Source of the DNA: an uncultured Eubacteriales bacterium
GTDB taxonomy: Bacteria > Bacillota > Clostridia > Oscillospirales > Oscillospiraceae
Length of the DNA: 64,000 nucleotides
NCBI GenBank assembly: GCA_900549545.1
Contig: URPA01000005.1
Coordinates: 5,032-69,031, forward strand
Direction of reading: 5' to 3'
Below the pieces are notes generated by a model. That model worked only from the letters and a program-made list of their open reading frames with translations, searched no databases and had not been told where the DNA came from. Numbering within the stretch: the first letter of the stretch is position 1; every line of letters starts with the position of its first letter. Of this stretch, positions 52,955-60,621 are shown one piece after another. The translations under genes were made by a program, and so were the position numbers.

Positions 52955-52982
52955 ATGCTCGGCAGCAGAGGCTGCCGAGCAT
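52955..52982 (-). terminator. Stem-loop ending thiT, overlapping the rpmH start region
   Basis: Perfect 12-bp arms (52955-52966 and 52971-52982) around AGAG, followed on the minus strand by TTTTC. It ends transcripts arriving from thiT. The rpmH promoter lies just upstream, so rpmH transcripts would begin inside the stem and escape it. Confidence 0.75.
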
Positions 52983-52984
52983 TG

Positions 52985-53014
52985 ATTATAAACTATTTTG
53001 GGCTTCCCTGTCAA
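52985..53014 (-). promoter_or_regulatory. Consensus promoter of the rpmH operon
   Basis: TTGACA (53009-53014) and TATAAT (52985-52990) on the minus strand, both perfect hexamers, 18 bp apart. The expected start is near 52978. Confidence 0.88.
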
Positions 53015-53037
53015 CAAAAAAAATACAGAACGCCTTG

Positions 53038-53613
53038 TCAGGCTTTTTTCAGATCCTCACCCCGGATATACTTGCCCAAAGGCTTCCACAGCAGCGCGCC
53101 GATGAGCAGGCACAGCAGCATATCCACCACTATGTAGCTGCCGTTGTATATTGCGGAATAGAACCAGGGGGTAGTCATGGTCATGCCGAAAAAGCTCTCC
53201 GGCATGTACTCGCCCCAGACCGTCGCCCCGACAATATACGCAACGACGAAGCGCGCGAAGCAGCCGATGACCGTGCCGATGAAAAATCCGTTTTTCCTTT
53301 TGCTTACAAGTCCAGCCAGCCCCAGCACGGAGAAGGCGAGGATATAGTCCCCTATCATGGACTGCCAGCCGAAGGCATACGCGCCGTCAAGCAGCAGCTG
53401 GAGGACGCTGTACACCACGCTTGCAAGCATACCGGGGCCAAAGCCCCAGCGGGCGCAGTAGAGAAAGATGGGGAGCATGCCGATGTTTATCGCGCCGCCC
53501 TGCGGCAGCTCAAAAAACTTGATGTAGCCCAGCACCTGCGCCAGGGCCACGAAGATCGCGCCCTCGCACAGGGCGCGCAGCTTGAGATGGGAATTCTTTT
53601 TGGTTTCGTTCAT
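53038..53613 (-). CDS. thiT: Energy-coupled thiamine transporter ThiT
   Basis: A 191-residue ECF-type S component starting at the ATG at 53613, after AAAGGAGG. Six hydrophobic helices are visible, with [24 protein letters not shown] sequence (here [20 protein letters not shown]) and the thiamine-site Trp/Tyr/Glu residues near [12 protein letters not shown]. It binds thiamine at the membrane and needs the shared EcfA/A'/T module, not encoded here. A TPP riboswitch with terminator precedes it, confirming the substrate. It is a single-gene unit. Confidence 0.95.
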   Translation of the reverse strand: MNETKKNSHLKLRALCEGAIFVALAQVLGYIKFFELPQGGAINIGMLPIFLYCARWGFGPGMLASVVYSVLQLLLDGAYAFGWQSMIGDYILAFSVLGLAGLVSKRKNGFFIGTVIGCFARFVVAYIVGATVWGEYMPESFFGMTMTTPWFYSAIYNGSYIVVDMLLCLLIGALLWKPLGKYIRGEDLKKA

Positions 53614-53652
53614 AATTTTTCCTCCTTTAATGATTGGAAAACAAAGGAAGAT

Positions 53653-53685
53653 AAAAAACCGCAGGTCCATATAATGAACCTGCGG
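53653..53685 (-). terminator. Riboswitch-controlled terminator before thiT
   Basis: CCGCAGGT and its complement (53659-53685) are followed on the minus strand by six T. It lies between the TPP aptamer and the thiT start, so thiamine pyrophosphate should switch off transcription here. Confidence 0.88.
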
Positions 53686-53696
53686 AAAATCACCGT

Positions 53697-53788
53697 TCTC
53701 TGTTTCCTACGCCGGCATTACCCGGATCAGGTTCGATGGTTTCAAAGCTCGATTACTTTGTCTCAGCCGGGAAAACCCAGCACCCATT
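53697..53788 (-). ncRNA. TPP riboswitch aptamer (THI element)
   Basis: The minus strand carries the THI-box landmarks in order: GGGTGCT, GGCTGAGA, CCTGATCCGGGTAATGCCGG and CGTAGGAA. The GGCTGAGA binds the pyrimidine of TPP and the second half the pyrophosphate. It sits just after a promoter and before an intrinsic terminator and thiT. Confidence 0.96.
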
Positions 53789-53800
53789 TTTGCGGTTTTT

Positions 53801-53829
53801 ATTCTATTCCATTTTCATGGAAATGTCAA
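53801..53829 (-). promoter_or_regulatory. Promoter of the TPP riboswitch-thiT unit
   Basis: TTGACA (53824-53829) and TAGAAT (53801-53806) on the minus strand with a 17-bp spacer, whose sequence is itself an imperfect palindrome (TTTCCATGAAAATGGAA). The -35 begins 9 bp after the galU stop codon. Confidence 0.85.
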
Positions 53830-53837
53830 CATTTTTA

Positions 53838-54719
53838 TCAGCCCTTGCGTAATAAGTCTGCCTTGTCGATGATGAACTGGCGCAGCCAGTCCCCGGCCTC
53901 CTTATTTTTAAGGGCGAAGTCGATTATCGCCTCGAGATAGCCCTTGAGGTTGCCGGTGTCATAGCGCTGGCCCTCAAAATCGACGCCGCACATCGGCTCA
54001 ATTTTGCAAAGCTCCTTCATGCCGTCGGTGAGCTGAATCTCATTATTGCGTCCGGGAGGGGTGCGGCCCAGAATGTCAAACACCGCTGGCGTCAGCACAT
54101 AGCGGCCAAGAATGGCGAAATTTGAGAGCTTTTCATCCAGCGTGGGCTTCTCGTTCATGTCGCCTATCGCGTACACCCGCTCGCTGTACTGCTTGTCAAG
54201 GCGCACGGAGGAATACTTGACGATAAGCTCGTCCGGCACCTCGTGAATGGCGACAGCGCTGCAATTATGCTCCTCGGCGGCCTCCACAAGCTGCTTGAGA
54301 ACGGGCTTTTCGCTGAGCATGATATCATCGCCCAGCAGCACCGCAAACGGCTCATCGCCCACAAAGCTCTTGGCGCGCCACACCGCGTGGCCCAGGCCCT
54401 TCGTCTCCTTCTGGCGCAGGAAGAACACATCCGCCATATCCGCGACTTCTCTGACCGTCCGGGCCTCATCCGCCTTGCCGTCCTGAATCAGGCGGGATTC
54501 AAGGTCAGGGGCGTAATCAAAATAGTCCTCAATGGGGGACTTGCCGCGGTTGGTGATAATGAGAATCTCCTCCACGCCGGCGGACACCGCCTCCTCCACG
54601 ATATACTGGAGCACGGGCTTGTCCACCAGCGGCAGCATCTCCTTGGGGATACTCTTGGTGTTCGGCAGCAGCCGTGTGCCCAGACCCGCCGCGGGGATTA
54701 TGGCTTTTCTGACTTTCAT
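53838..54719 (-). CDS. galU: UTP-glucose-1-phosphate uridylyltransferase
   Basis: A 293-residue nucleotidyltransferase: AIIPAAGLGTRLLPNTKSIP then KEMLPLVDKPVLQYIVEEA, with the UTP-binding loop, and GDDIMLSE for the metal. It makes UDP-glucose for wall polysaccharides, glycolipids or galactose use. Length and motifs are typical. The gene is monocistronic here; a repeat-rich gap lies upstream and the thiT promoter directly follows. Confidence 0.96.
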   Translation of the reverse strand: MKVRKAIIPAAGLGTRLLPNTKSIPKEMLPLVDKPVLQYIVEEAVSAGVEEILIITNRGKSPIEDYFDYAPDLESRLIQDGKADEARTVREVADMADVFFLRQKETKGLGHAVWRAKSFVGDEPFAVLLGDDIMLSEKPVLKQLVEAAEEHNCSAVAIHEVPDELIVKYSSVRLDKQYSERVYAIGDMNEKPTLDEKLSNFAILGRYVLTPAVFDILGRTPPGRNNEIQLTDGMKELCKIEPMCGVDFEGQRYDTGNLKGYLEAIIDFALKNKEAGDWLRQFIIDKADLLRKG

Positions 54720-55104
54720 GGCTATCTCCTTTCTTTTTAGACGTAAACTACAAATAAACCGTCAAGGCATCTTGCGGATTTATTCTCCGTTTACTCGTTT
54801 GCATTAGCGTTATATTTCCGGTTGTTGTGTTTGGTAATAAAAATCCTGGCGCCCCCTTTGGCTGCGCCCGCAGGCGCGTTTCGGAGCGCAACCGCCGCTT
54901 TGCAGCGGCGCTTGGCGCGGAGATGAGCTGGCACGGCGCAGCCGTGACTGAAGGGGGCTGTGAGCGCTTTTCGCTCAGATTTGCACCGGACAAAATCCAT
55001 TTTGCTTAGAACAACCCCTCCGTCAAAAATCAGAGATTTTTGCCACCTCCCCTTACACAGGGGAGGCTTTGGGATAGCGAAAGCCCAGGCAAAAGCATGT
55101 CACT
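54720..55104. repeat. Intergenic region with a nested repeat and a single palindromic arm
   Basis: A palindromic repeat (GGCGCCCCC at 54848-54856 and GAGCTGGCACGG...GACTGAAGGGGG at 54925-54957) is interrupted by a 68-bp insert at 54857-54924 starting TTTGGCTGCG and ending GCGCGGAGAT. The uninterrupted form is at 57716-57764. A separate single arm of the GGGGAGGTGGC type lies at 55012-55077. The first 120 bases, next to galU, show nothing recognisable beyond its leader. Confidence 0.75.
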
Positions 55105-55752
55105 TTACATTATGTCTGCTGTGGCAGGCTGAGTGTTCTCCGGCTTTTTCCCGCCGCGGAGCGAAAACTCGCAGCCGCAGTATATCTGGCGGTAGATGCC
55201 GTGCTGCGTGGTAAGCTCAACGGAGCGCTGCTCACCGCCGCGCTTTTTAAAGTCCGACGGCAGCCAGCTGACGCCAACGGCCCTGCCAAGCTCCTCGCCG
55301 ATCTCGTTTATGCGCTTGGCGTCCTTATGGCGGGAGAGGGTGAGCGTGGTGCAGAAATAGTCATAGCCGTAGTGCTTTGCAAGGCGTGCCGTCTCCAGCA
55401 GGCGCAGACGGAAGCACTCCGTGCAGCGTTTGCCGCCCTCCGGCTCCTGCTCGAGGCCCTTTATGCGCTTATAGTAATCCTCGCTCTTCCAGGGCTCGGC
55501 CATAATGTTCACCTTGTCGGCAAGGCCCATCTTCTCAATAAGCTCCACCTGGGCCTGAAAGCGGCGGTCAAACTCCTCCTTTGGGAAGAGGTTGGGATTA
55601 TACCACAGCAGGGTGACATCAAAATATTTTGTCAGGTATTCAAGCACACTCGACGAGCATGGCCCGCAGCAGCTGTGCAGCAGGACACGGGGAAAGCGGC
55701 TGCCGCGCTTTTGAATGATCCGGTCCAGTTCTTTTTGATAATTTCTTTCCAT
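55105..55752 (-). CDS. queH: Epoxyqueuosine reductase QueH
   Basis: A protein of about 215 residues from the ATG at 55752. It contains the QueH cysteine pattern: HSCCGPCSS near 27-35 and RCTECFRLRL near 110-119, plus TLTLSRHKDAKRIN. QueH is the iron-sulfur, non-B12 enzyme for the last step of queuosine synthesis. TATAAT ends only 6 bp before the ATG, so the transcript may be leaderless. Family length is about 190-220; a C-terminal YCGCEFSL is typical. No other queuosine gene is nearby. Confidence 0.93.
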   Translation of the reverse strand: MERNYQKELDRIIQKRGSRFPRVLLHSCCGPCSSSVLEYLTKYFDVTLLWYNPNLFPKEEFDRRFQAQVELIEKMGLADKVNIMAEPWKSEDYYKRIKGLEQEPEGGKRCTECFRLRLLETARLAKHYGYDYFCTTLTLSRHKDAKRINEIGEELGRAVGVSWLPSDFKKRGGEQRSVELTTQHGIYRQIYCGCEFSLRGGKKPENTQPATADIM

Positions 55753-55758
55753 GAGCCG

Positions 55759-55764
55759 ATTATA
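55759..55764 (-). promoter_or_regulatory. Extended -10 promoter abutting queH
   Basis: On the minus strand TGGTATAAT (extended -10) ends 6 bp before the queH ATG. The expected start would be at or beside the A of the ATG. No -35 match at 16-18 bp is convincing. Confidence 0.6.
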
Positions 55765-55899
55765 CCATGCTCTTTTCAAAAAAGCCATAGCTATTCTGCG
55801 CCGGATGTCTATATTCCGTGCTCCGCTGCTTATTGACAAGTCGCGGCTTCAATATTAAAATTAAGAAAACTCTTTTATGATTTCAGAGGAAGTGATATT

Positions 55900-56994
55900 T
55901 TGACAAACCGCTTTAAGCTCATCTTTGTCACCTTCGCGGCCCTGTGCGCGCTGCTTCTCAGCGCCTGCGGCAAGGCCGCCGAGCCGGAGCCCACACCGGA
56001 GCCTACGCCCGAACCCATCACCGAATATACCGTCACAGGTGAGAGCGCCGCCGAAATTGCCGCCCTTGCGGATATCCCCACCCTCCGCCGGGTGGACGCC
56101 ACAGCCAGCACGGAATACGCGGCGCTGCTCGCGCTGTACGAGGCGCGGCCCGACTGCGAGGTGCTGTGGAACTACGAGTTTGAGGGCGTGAGCTATCCCA
56201 ACACGACAACGCAGCTGAAGGTCAACGAGCTCGAAGGGCTGGAGGACGCTCTGCGCTACCTTCCGGCGCTTACATATGTCGATGTTATCGACACCCCCGC
56301 GACCGTTGAGGACCTGGACAGGTACTCCGCCATCCGCCCGGAGGCCGAGTGGTACTGGTCGTTTATATTTGACGGCTTTCATATCCGCACGGATATCCAG
56401 TGCTACTCGTCGCTGAGAGATCTCGACTACCACCGCTTCACCGACGAGGAGCTCTACCCCATGCTCAAATACTGCAAGCATCTTAAGGCGCTGGATCTGG
56501 GGCATGACGATGTGCGTGACCTGACACTCATCGGCCAGCTTGAGGAGCTGGAGGTTCTCATCCTCGCGGACAACCCCAACCTTGTGGACGCGAGCCCCCT
56601 TGCCAACCTGAAAAACCTCATCTACCTTGAGTTTTTCATGAACCACGCCGTGGAGGATTTCAGCTTCCTCAACGAGCTTACGAAGATGAAGGACCTGAAC
56701 CTCTGCTACTGCGACTATGCCACCGACATGGATTTTCTCGCGAACATGCCGGATATCACCTTTGTCATGGTCAAATATTCCGGCATCAGCCGTGAGACCG
56801 TGGACTACTGGCAGGAACAGTACCCGGACACGAACTTCGTGTATTATGACGGCAATATCCACTCCTGCGACAGCGGCTGGCGCGAGACAGAACGCAACTA
56901 TCTCATCCGCCGGGCCTTCACCTGCTGGCGGCATATCACGGACTATCAGCACTATGACAATGTGACCTACGATTTTGACACATATAACTATTAA
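55900..56994 (+). CDS. Leucine-rich-repeat lipoprotein
   Basis: A 364-residue protein with a lipoprotein signal peptide (lipobox LLLSAC, Cys24), then a Pro/Glu/Thr linker. The start is TTG at 55900 with GAGGAAG upstream. From about residue 180 irregular leucine-rich repeats occur (HLKALDLGHDDVRDLTLIGQ, LEVLILADNPNLVDASPLAN, MKDLNLCYCDYATDMDFLAN). It should be anchored on the outer face of the membrane. LRR proteins generally mediate binding; no substrate can be named. The dCMP deaminase gene follows by 15 bp. Confidence 0.85.
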   Translation: MTNRFKLIFVTFAALCALLLSACGKAAEPEPTPEPTPEPITEYTVTGESAAEIAALADIPTLRRVDATASTEYAALLALYEARPDCEVLWNYEFEGVSYPNTTTQLKVNELEGLEDALRYLPALTYVDVIDTPATVEDLDRYSAIRPEAEWYWSFIFDGFHIRTDIQCYSSLRDLDYHRFTDEELYPMLKYCKHLKALDLGHDDVRDLTLIGQLEELEVLILADNPNLVDASPLANLKNLIYLEFFMNHAVEDFSFLNELTKMKDLNLCYCDYATDMDFLANMPDITFVMVKYSGISRETVDYWQEQYPDTNFVYYDGNIHSCDSGWRETERNYLIRRAFTCWRHITDYQHYDNVTYDFDTYNY

Positions 56995-57009
56995 AAAGGA
57001 GCCCGAAAA

Positions 57010-57498
57010 ATGGATGAACGCAGAGACAAGCAGAACTATTACCTTGACATAGCCGACGCTGTGCTGGAGCGCTCCACCTGCCTGAGGAGAAAATACGGCG
57101 CGATAATCGTGAGAAATGACGAGATAATCTCAACCGGCTATAACGGCGCACCGCGCGGCCGGCGCAACTGCTCTGACCTGGGCGGCTGCACGAGAGAGGT
57201 TTTGCGCATCCCCTCCGGCGAGCGGTACGAGCTCTGCCGCAGCGTCCACGCCGAGGCAAACGCTATCATCTCCGCCTCCCGCCGGGACATGATCGGCGCG
57301 ACCATCTACCTTGTTGGCCGGGACGCGGCGACAAATGAGCTGCTGCATGACGCGATGAGCTGCTCCATGTGCAAGCGGCAGATTATAAACGCCGGCATCG
57401 CGCAGGTCGTCATCCGCACCGACACCGACACCTACCGCACCATCCCCGTCAGCGACTGGGTGGAGAATGACGACTCGATTTTCAACGTGCAAATATAA
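57010..57498 (+). CDS. comEB: dCMP deaminase (ComEB-like)
   Basis: A 162-residue zinc-dependent cytidine deaminase: catalytic HAEANAI near residue 80 and SCSMCKRQIINAG with the two zinc Cys near 117-120. GYNGAPRGRRNCSD precedes the site, as in dCMP deaminases. It converts dCMP to dUMP for thymidylate synthesis. Named comEB from its competence-operon context in Bacillus, though that context is absent here. AGGAG lies upstream and a strong terminator follows. Confidence 0.94.
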   Translation: MDERRDKQNYYLDIADAVLERSTCLRRKYGAIIVRNDEIISTGYNGAPRGRRNCSDLGGCTREVLRIPSGERYELCRSVHAEANAIISASRRDMIGATIYLVGRDAATNELLHDAMSCSMCKRQIINAGIAQVVIRTDTDTYRTIPVSDWVENDDSIFNVQI

Positions 57499-57499
57499 C

Positions 57500-57535
57500 A
57501 AAACGCCCTGCCGCGTAATCGTGGCAGGGCGTTTT
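57500..57535 (+). terminator. Terminator after the dCMP deaminase gene
   Basis: Perfect 13-bp arms (57500-57512 and 57523-57535) with a 10-nt loop, flanked by A4 and T4. Confidence 0.93.
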
Positions 57536-57580
57536 CAGACCAGACAAGCCCTTCCTGCACCGCACTAATCTTTGTTCCCC

Positions 57581-57858
57581 TTTGGCTGCACCCGCAGGCG
57601 CGTTCAAAACTTAATTGTCAGAATTGCACGCTCCAATGGCTCCCTCTGACGAGGGAGGCAAGAAGTTTGTGCAAACCGTGAGCAGAAGCGTTAAAGCAAG
57701 CACCGCACCAATCTTGGCGCCCCCTCGGGGGAGCTGGCACGGCGCAGCCGTGACTGAAGGGGGCCTTGCTTCATCCAAGCTGCACGCAAGATGCCCCCTA
57801 TCGTCAAGCCGCTTCGCGTCTTGACACTCCCCCCGGAGGGGGAAGCAAGTGAGAGCCA
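57581..57858. repeat. Palindromic repeat cluster downstream of the TetR gene
   Basis: 57581-57604 is a truncated copy of the TTTGGCTGC...CAGGCGCGTT insert. 57638-57661 is a partial GGCTCCCTC arm. 57716-57764 and about 57785-57858 are the two facing arms of an intact repeat, including the uninterrupted GGCGCCCCCTCGGGGGAGC stem. No gene is supported between 57499 and 57889. Confidence 0.75.
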
Positions 57859-57889
57859 TCTAAAACTACGGCGCAACCTTGTTTTTCAC

Positions 57890-58438
57890 CTAATTGAGCA
57901 GGAAAATGTTCAGCACATCCATCGCGGAAAAAGCCTTAAGCAGCGCCTGCATGACCTGCTCCTCGCTCTCGTGCCTGCCCCGGCGTATCCATGTGGCAAG
58001 CGTGCCGATGACGGTATAAGCAATGCTTGAGGTGAAGTAGTCAAACTCCGGGCTCTCCGTGTCCAGAAGCTCCGCCGCCCGGGTCGCTGCAAGGCTGCGG
58101 GAAAAGCTGTCGCGGAAAATCTCTGTCTTGCCCGCCTTGACCACCGCATCCAGCAGCTCGCCGTGGGTATACCAATAATGCAGCATGGCGGCGGGTGCGG
58201 GAACGCTCTCTCCGCTGTTTAAAAGTATCTCCTCAAAGCCCCGGTCGCACAGCAGTGCAAGCACATCCTCAAGGCTGTCAAAGTGTCTGTAAAAGGTGGA
58301 GCGGCTCACCGTTGAGCGGCGCTGTATATCGCTGACGCTTATCTCCTCAAAGGGCTTTTCCTCAAGCGTTTGCAGCATGGCGCTGCATATCATGTCCGAC
58401 GAGCAGCGGGCGCGCTTGTCGCTCTTAATGTGGTACAT
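57890..58438 (-). CDS. TetR-family transcription regulator
   Basis: A 182-residue regulator with the TetR helix-turn-helix at about 25-55 (FEEISVSDIQRRSTVSRSTF, then YRHFDSLEDVL). The C-terminal half is helical and variable. It is divergent from the EFR1-type ferredoxin gene, with 108 bp between them. An inverted repeat TACAAT-N10-ATTGTA overlaps that gene's -35, so it probably represses the ferredoxin gene and perhaps itself. The ligand is unknown. Confidence 0.9.
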   Translation of the reverse strand: MYHIKSDKRARCSSDMICSAMLQTLEEKPFEEISVSDIQRRSTVSRSTFYRHFDSLEDVLALLCDRGFEEILLNSGESVPAPAAMLHYWYTHGELLDAVVKAGKTEIFRDSFSRSLAATRAAELLDTESPEFDYFTSSIAYTVIGTLATWIRRGRHESEEQVMQALLKAFSAMDVLNIFLLN

Positions 58439-58456
58439 TTTGCCCCTCCTCTGTTC

Positions 58457-58502
58457 TACAATTTATGAAACTATTGTACCAGAACTTTTTTTGTGTTACA
58501 AT
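58457..58502 (+). promoter_or_regulatory. Promoter of the EFR1 gene with overlapping TetR operator candidate
   Basis: TTGTAC (58474-58479), 17 bp, TACAAT (58497-58502). The inverted repeat TACAAT (58457-58462) and ATTGTA (58473-58478) covers the -35, the expected place for TetR repression. Confidence 0.65.
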
Positions 58503-58546
58503 GTGTTTATTATTAAACCGCGAATAAAAAACAAGGAGTCGATAAC

Positions 58547-59329
58547 ATGAGCAAGAACTATATCTATTGCTTCTCCGGCAGCGGCAACTGCCTTGATATC
58601 GCCAGAAACATCGCGAAAGTTCTCGGCGATACGGACATTGTGATGATGCGCTCCGCCCCGGTCGTCACGGATGTGTGCGACGCTGAGCGCGTGGGCTTTG
58701 TCTTCCCGTGCTACGCGGGCGGCCTGCCCGGCAAGACCGAGGAGTACATCCGGCGCGTGGCCGTCGGCGCGAACACCTATCGCTTCGCCGTAGTAAGCTA
58801 CGCCGGCTACCCCGGCATCGGCCTTAAGAAGATTGACGATATCCTCGGCCTTGACTACTGGGCCGGCATCAGCCATCAGAGCGCCTGCGCGTGGCTCATG
58901 CCCCACGGGCTGATGGTTCCCCCGCTGCCCGCCTCCATGGCGCAGAAGCGCTCCGAGAAGCTGGCCGCGAAGATAGGCAAGGATGTGCTGAACAACCTGA
59001 AAAAGCCCGGCCACCCCATCGCCCTGACCTTCAACAAGGTGGAGGCCGCCGCATGGCCGACGCTTGCCAAAATCAAGTCCTCCAAGATGGTCGTAAACGG
59101 CGACTGCCTCGGCTGCGGCCAGTGCGCGGAGCTGTGCCCCGTCGGCAATATTGACTTCAACGGCGGCTACCCCAACTTCGGCAAGGAGTGCATCGGCTGC
59201 CTGAGCTGCTTGCAGTTCTGTCCGCAGGAGGCCATCAACGTCGGCAGCGCCACAATAAAGCGCGAGCGCTACCATAACCCCAATGTCACGCCCGAAGATT
59301 TGATGGAAACTCTCATTCATGTAGACTGA
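58547..59329 (+). CDS. EFR1-family flavodoxin/ferredoxin protein
   Basis: A 260-residue protein. Residues 1-150 are a flavodoxin-like domain starting YIYCFSGSGNCLDIARNIAK, with VFPCYAGGLPG later. Residues 178-235 carry two [4Fe-4S] sites, CLGCGQCAELCPVG and CIGCLSCLQFCPQEA. Such EFR1 proteins are common in anaerobic Firmicutes and probably pass electrons between flavin and ferredoxin pools; the partner is unknown. It is divergent from a TetR gene whose operator candidate overlaps its promoter. Confidence 0.92.
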   Translation: MSKNYIYCFSGSGNCLDIARNIAKVLGDTDIVMMRSAPVVTDVCDAERVGFVFPCYAGGLPGKTEEYIRRVAVGANTYRFAVVSYAGYPGIGLKKIDDILGLDYWAGISHQSACAWLMPHGLMVPPLPASMAQKRSEKLAAKIGKDVLNNLKKPGHPIALTFNKVEAAAWPTLAKIKSSKMVVNGDCLGCGQCAELCPVGNIDFNGGYPNFGKECIGCLSCLQFCPQEAINVGSATIKRERYHNPNVTPEDLMETLIHVD

Positions 59330-59336
59330 GTCAAAA

Positions 59337-59360
59337 CAGCCGCCGAACTTTCGGCGGCTG
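59337..59360 (+). terminator. Stem-loop after the EFR1 gene
   Basis: Perfect 11-bp arms (CAGCCGCCGAA and complement) with a 2-nt loop, 7 bp after the stop. No T-run follows, so read-through to the next gene is possible. Confidence 0.5.
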
Positions 59361-59380
59361 AAATTATAAGGTAAGGTAAT

Positions 59381-60016
59381 ATGAAGCTATGGATAATTTG
59401 CAGCGGCAAAAGCGCCGCTGCCGCCCCGGACAGGCTGAGCTCCGCGGAGTTTGACGCTTTTTGCGAAGCGGAGCTTGAAGCGCCGCTTGCTCCCGATACG
59501 AGCGAAAAAAGCTCCGCCGTCAACGGGCGGAAAATATACGTCGGCCCCGCTCAGGCGGATCTGGAGACCGCGCGGCTCATCTTCCCCGATGGGGAGATTG
59601 AGCGGGAAAGCCTTCTCGCGCCGGTGCTCTGCCGCTCATATAAGGACACGGAGCAAAAGCTCCCCCTGCGCCGCTGGAGGATGATGGCGCGCTTTCAGCG
59701 CCGCACCGCCTCACCGCGCCAGCCGGAGAGCGGCAGGGCGATAGCCGACAGAGCAGGCACTCTCGCCCGGCGTCTGCGCGAGCAGGAGGCCGACTGCGTT
59801 TTAGTCTGCCACAGCTCCTTTGTCGCCCCGCTGCTGGACGCGCTGCGCAGACAGGGCTGCTGCTTTTCACGCAGCGGCATCTTCCGCTATGCGCCCTTTG
59901 AGCGCATCCTCGTCACCGCGCGTGACCTCCACTGCGGCGGGGGCAGCCACAACTGCCTGCTCACCAATCCCGGCTGCGGCGTCGGCCGCGACAAGGCCGC
60001 CCGCAAGAGCCAGTGA
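59381..60016 (+). CDS. Degenerate histidine-phosphatase-like protein
   Basis: A 211-residue protein. The layout resembles phosphoglycerate-mutase/histidine phosphatases: an opening strand (KLWIICSGKS) where RHG is normal, a middle GRAIADRAGTLARRLRE helix and a late strand CVLVCHSSFVAPLLDALR in place of the VSHGG site. The catalytic RHG is replaced by CSG, so ordinary phosphatase activity is doubtful; only the second His remains. The start is the ATG at 59381 after AAGGTAAGG. The C-terminal tail (GGGSHNCLLTNPGCG) is Cys/Gly-rich. Fold assignment is tentative. Confidence 0.6.
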   Translation: MKLWIICSGKSAAAAPDRLSSAEFDAFCEAELEAPLAPDTSEKSSAVNGRKIYVGPAQADLETARLIFPDGEIERESLLAPVLCRSYKDTEQKLPLRRWRMMARFQRRTASPRQPESGRAIADRAGTLARRLREQEADCVLVCHSSFVAPLLDALRRQGCCFSRSGIFRYAPFERILVTARDLHCGGGSHNCLLTNPGCGVGRDKAARKSQ

Positions 60017-60588
60017 TTTTTCGCAAATTTGCACCGCAGAAACTTGCTTCCCCCTGTGAGGCTGCGCCCGCAGGCGCGTTTCGGAGTGCAACCGCTAATT
60101 CCAACAACCAAAACGCAAACCAGCGCAGCGTTTGCGTTTTGGAAAGGAAGGCGGAAGCAATGGATATGGAATTTTCGCCACACTTGGCGGAAACGGAATG
60201 TAATTGCTTTCGCCTGACGCTGCGGCTCTTTGCGCGGAGATGAAGCAGCGAGCCTCGCGACCCGATAGGGGGGGCGAGGATTAGTGCAATGGTTGGTTAT
60301 ACACTAAGCTTTTAATTTGTAGATTCCGAAGGCTCCCCCTGCGTAAGGGGAGCTGTCAGCCGTAGGCTGACTGAGGGGTCGTTACCTGCGCTGCGATTTG
60401 CTTTTATTGCTCAAAATATCGCACATCTACAATCCCTCAGGCGCTCCGCGCCAGCTCCCTTTACACAAGGGAGCCAATGAATGGTGCAAATTTGCAACAT
60501 TTACAGCTCGGAAACGCACCTGTGAGAGCAGCCTTTAAGGGAAGTCAAGCTTGGATAGGCTGTGCACACATTCTCGGCAGCAATAGAC
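60017..60588. repeat. Gene-free region with a long nested repeat and a two-armed repeat
   Basis: 60050-60270 contains the GGCTGCGCCCGCAGGCGCGTT insert in its longest form (about 186 bp, 60056-60241), with hairpins at 60108-60142 (13-bp stem) and 60150-60214, inside a disrupted palindromic repeat. 60329-60478 is a two-armed repeat of the hisS-upstream type. Short frames here lack ribosome-binding sites and family features. Confidence 0.7.
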
Positions 60589-60615
60589 AACTCCCCGGTC
60601 GTTGACCGGGGAGTT
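60589..60615. terminator. 12-bp stem-loop downstream of the glycosyltransferase run
   Basis: AACTCCCCGGTC and its complement with a GTT loop, 6 bp beyond the stop of the hydrolase-like gene. The T-run (six T) is on the plus-strand side, so termination of the minus-strand genes is uncertain. Confidence 0.5.
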
Positions 60616-60621
60616 CGTTTT

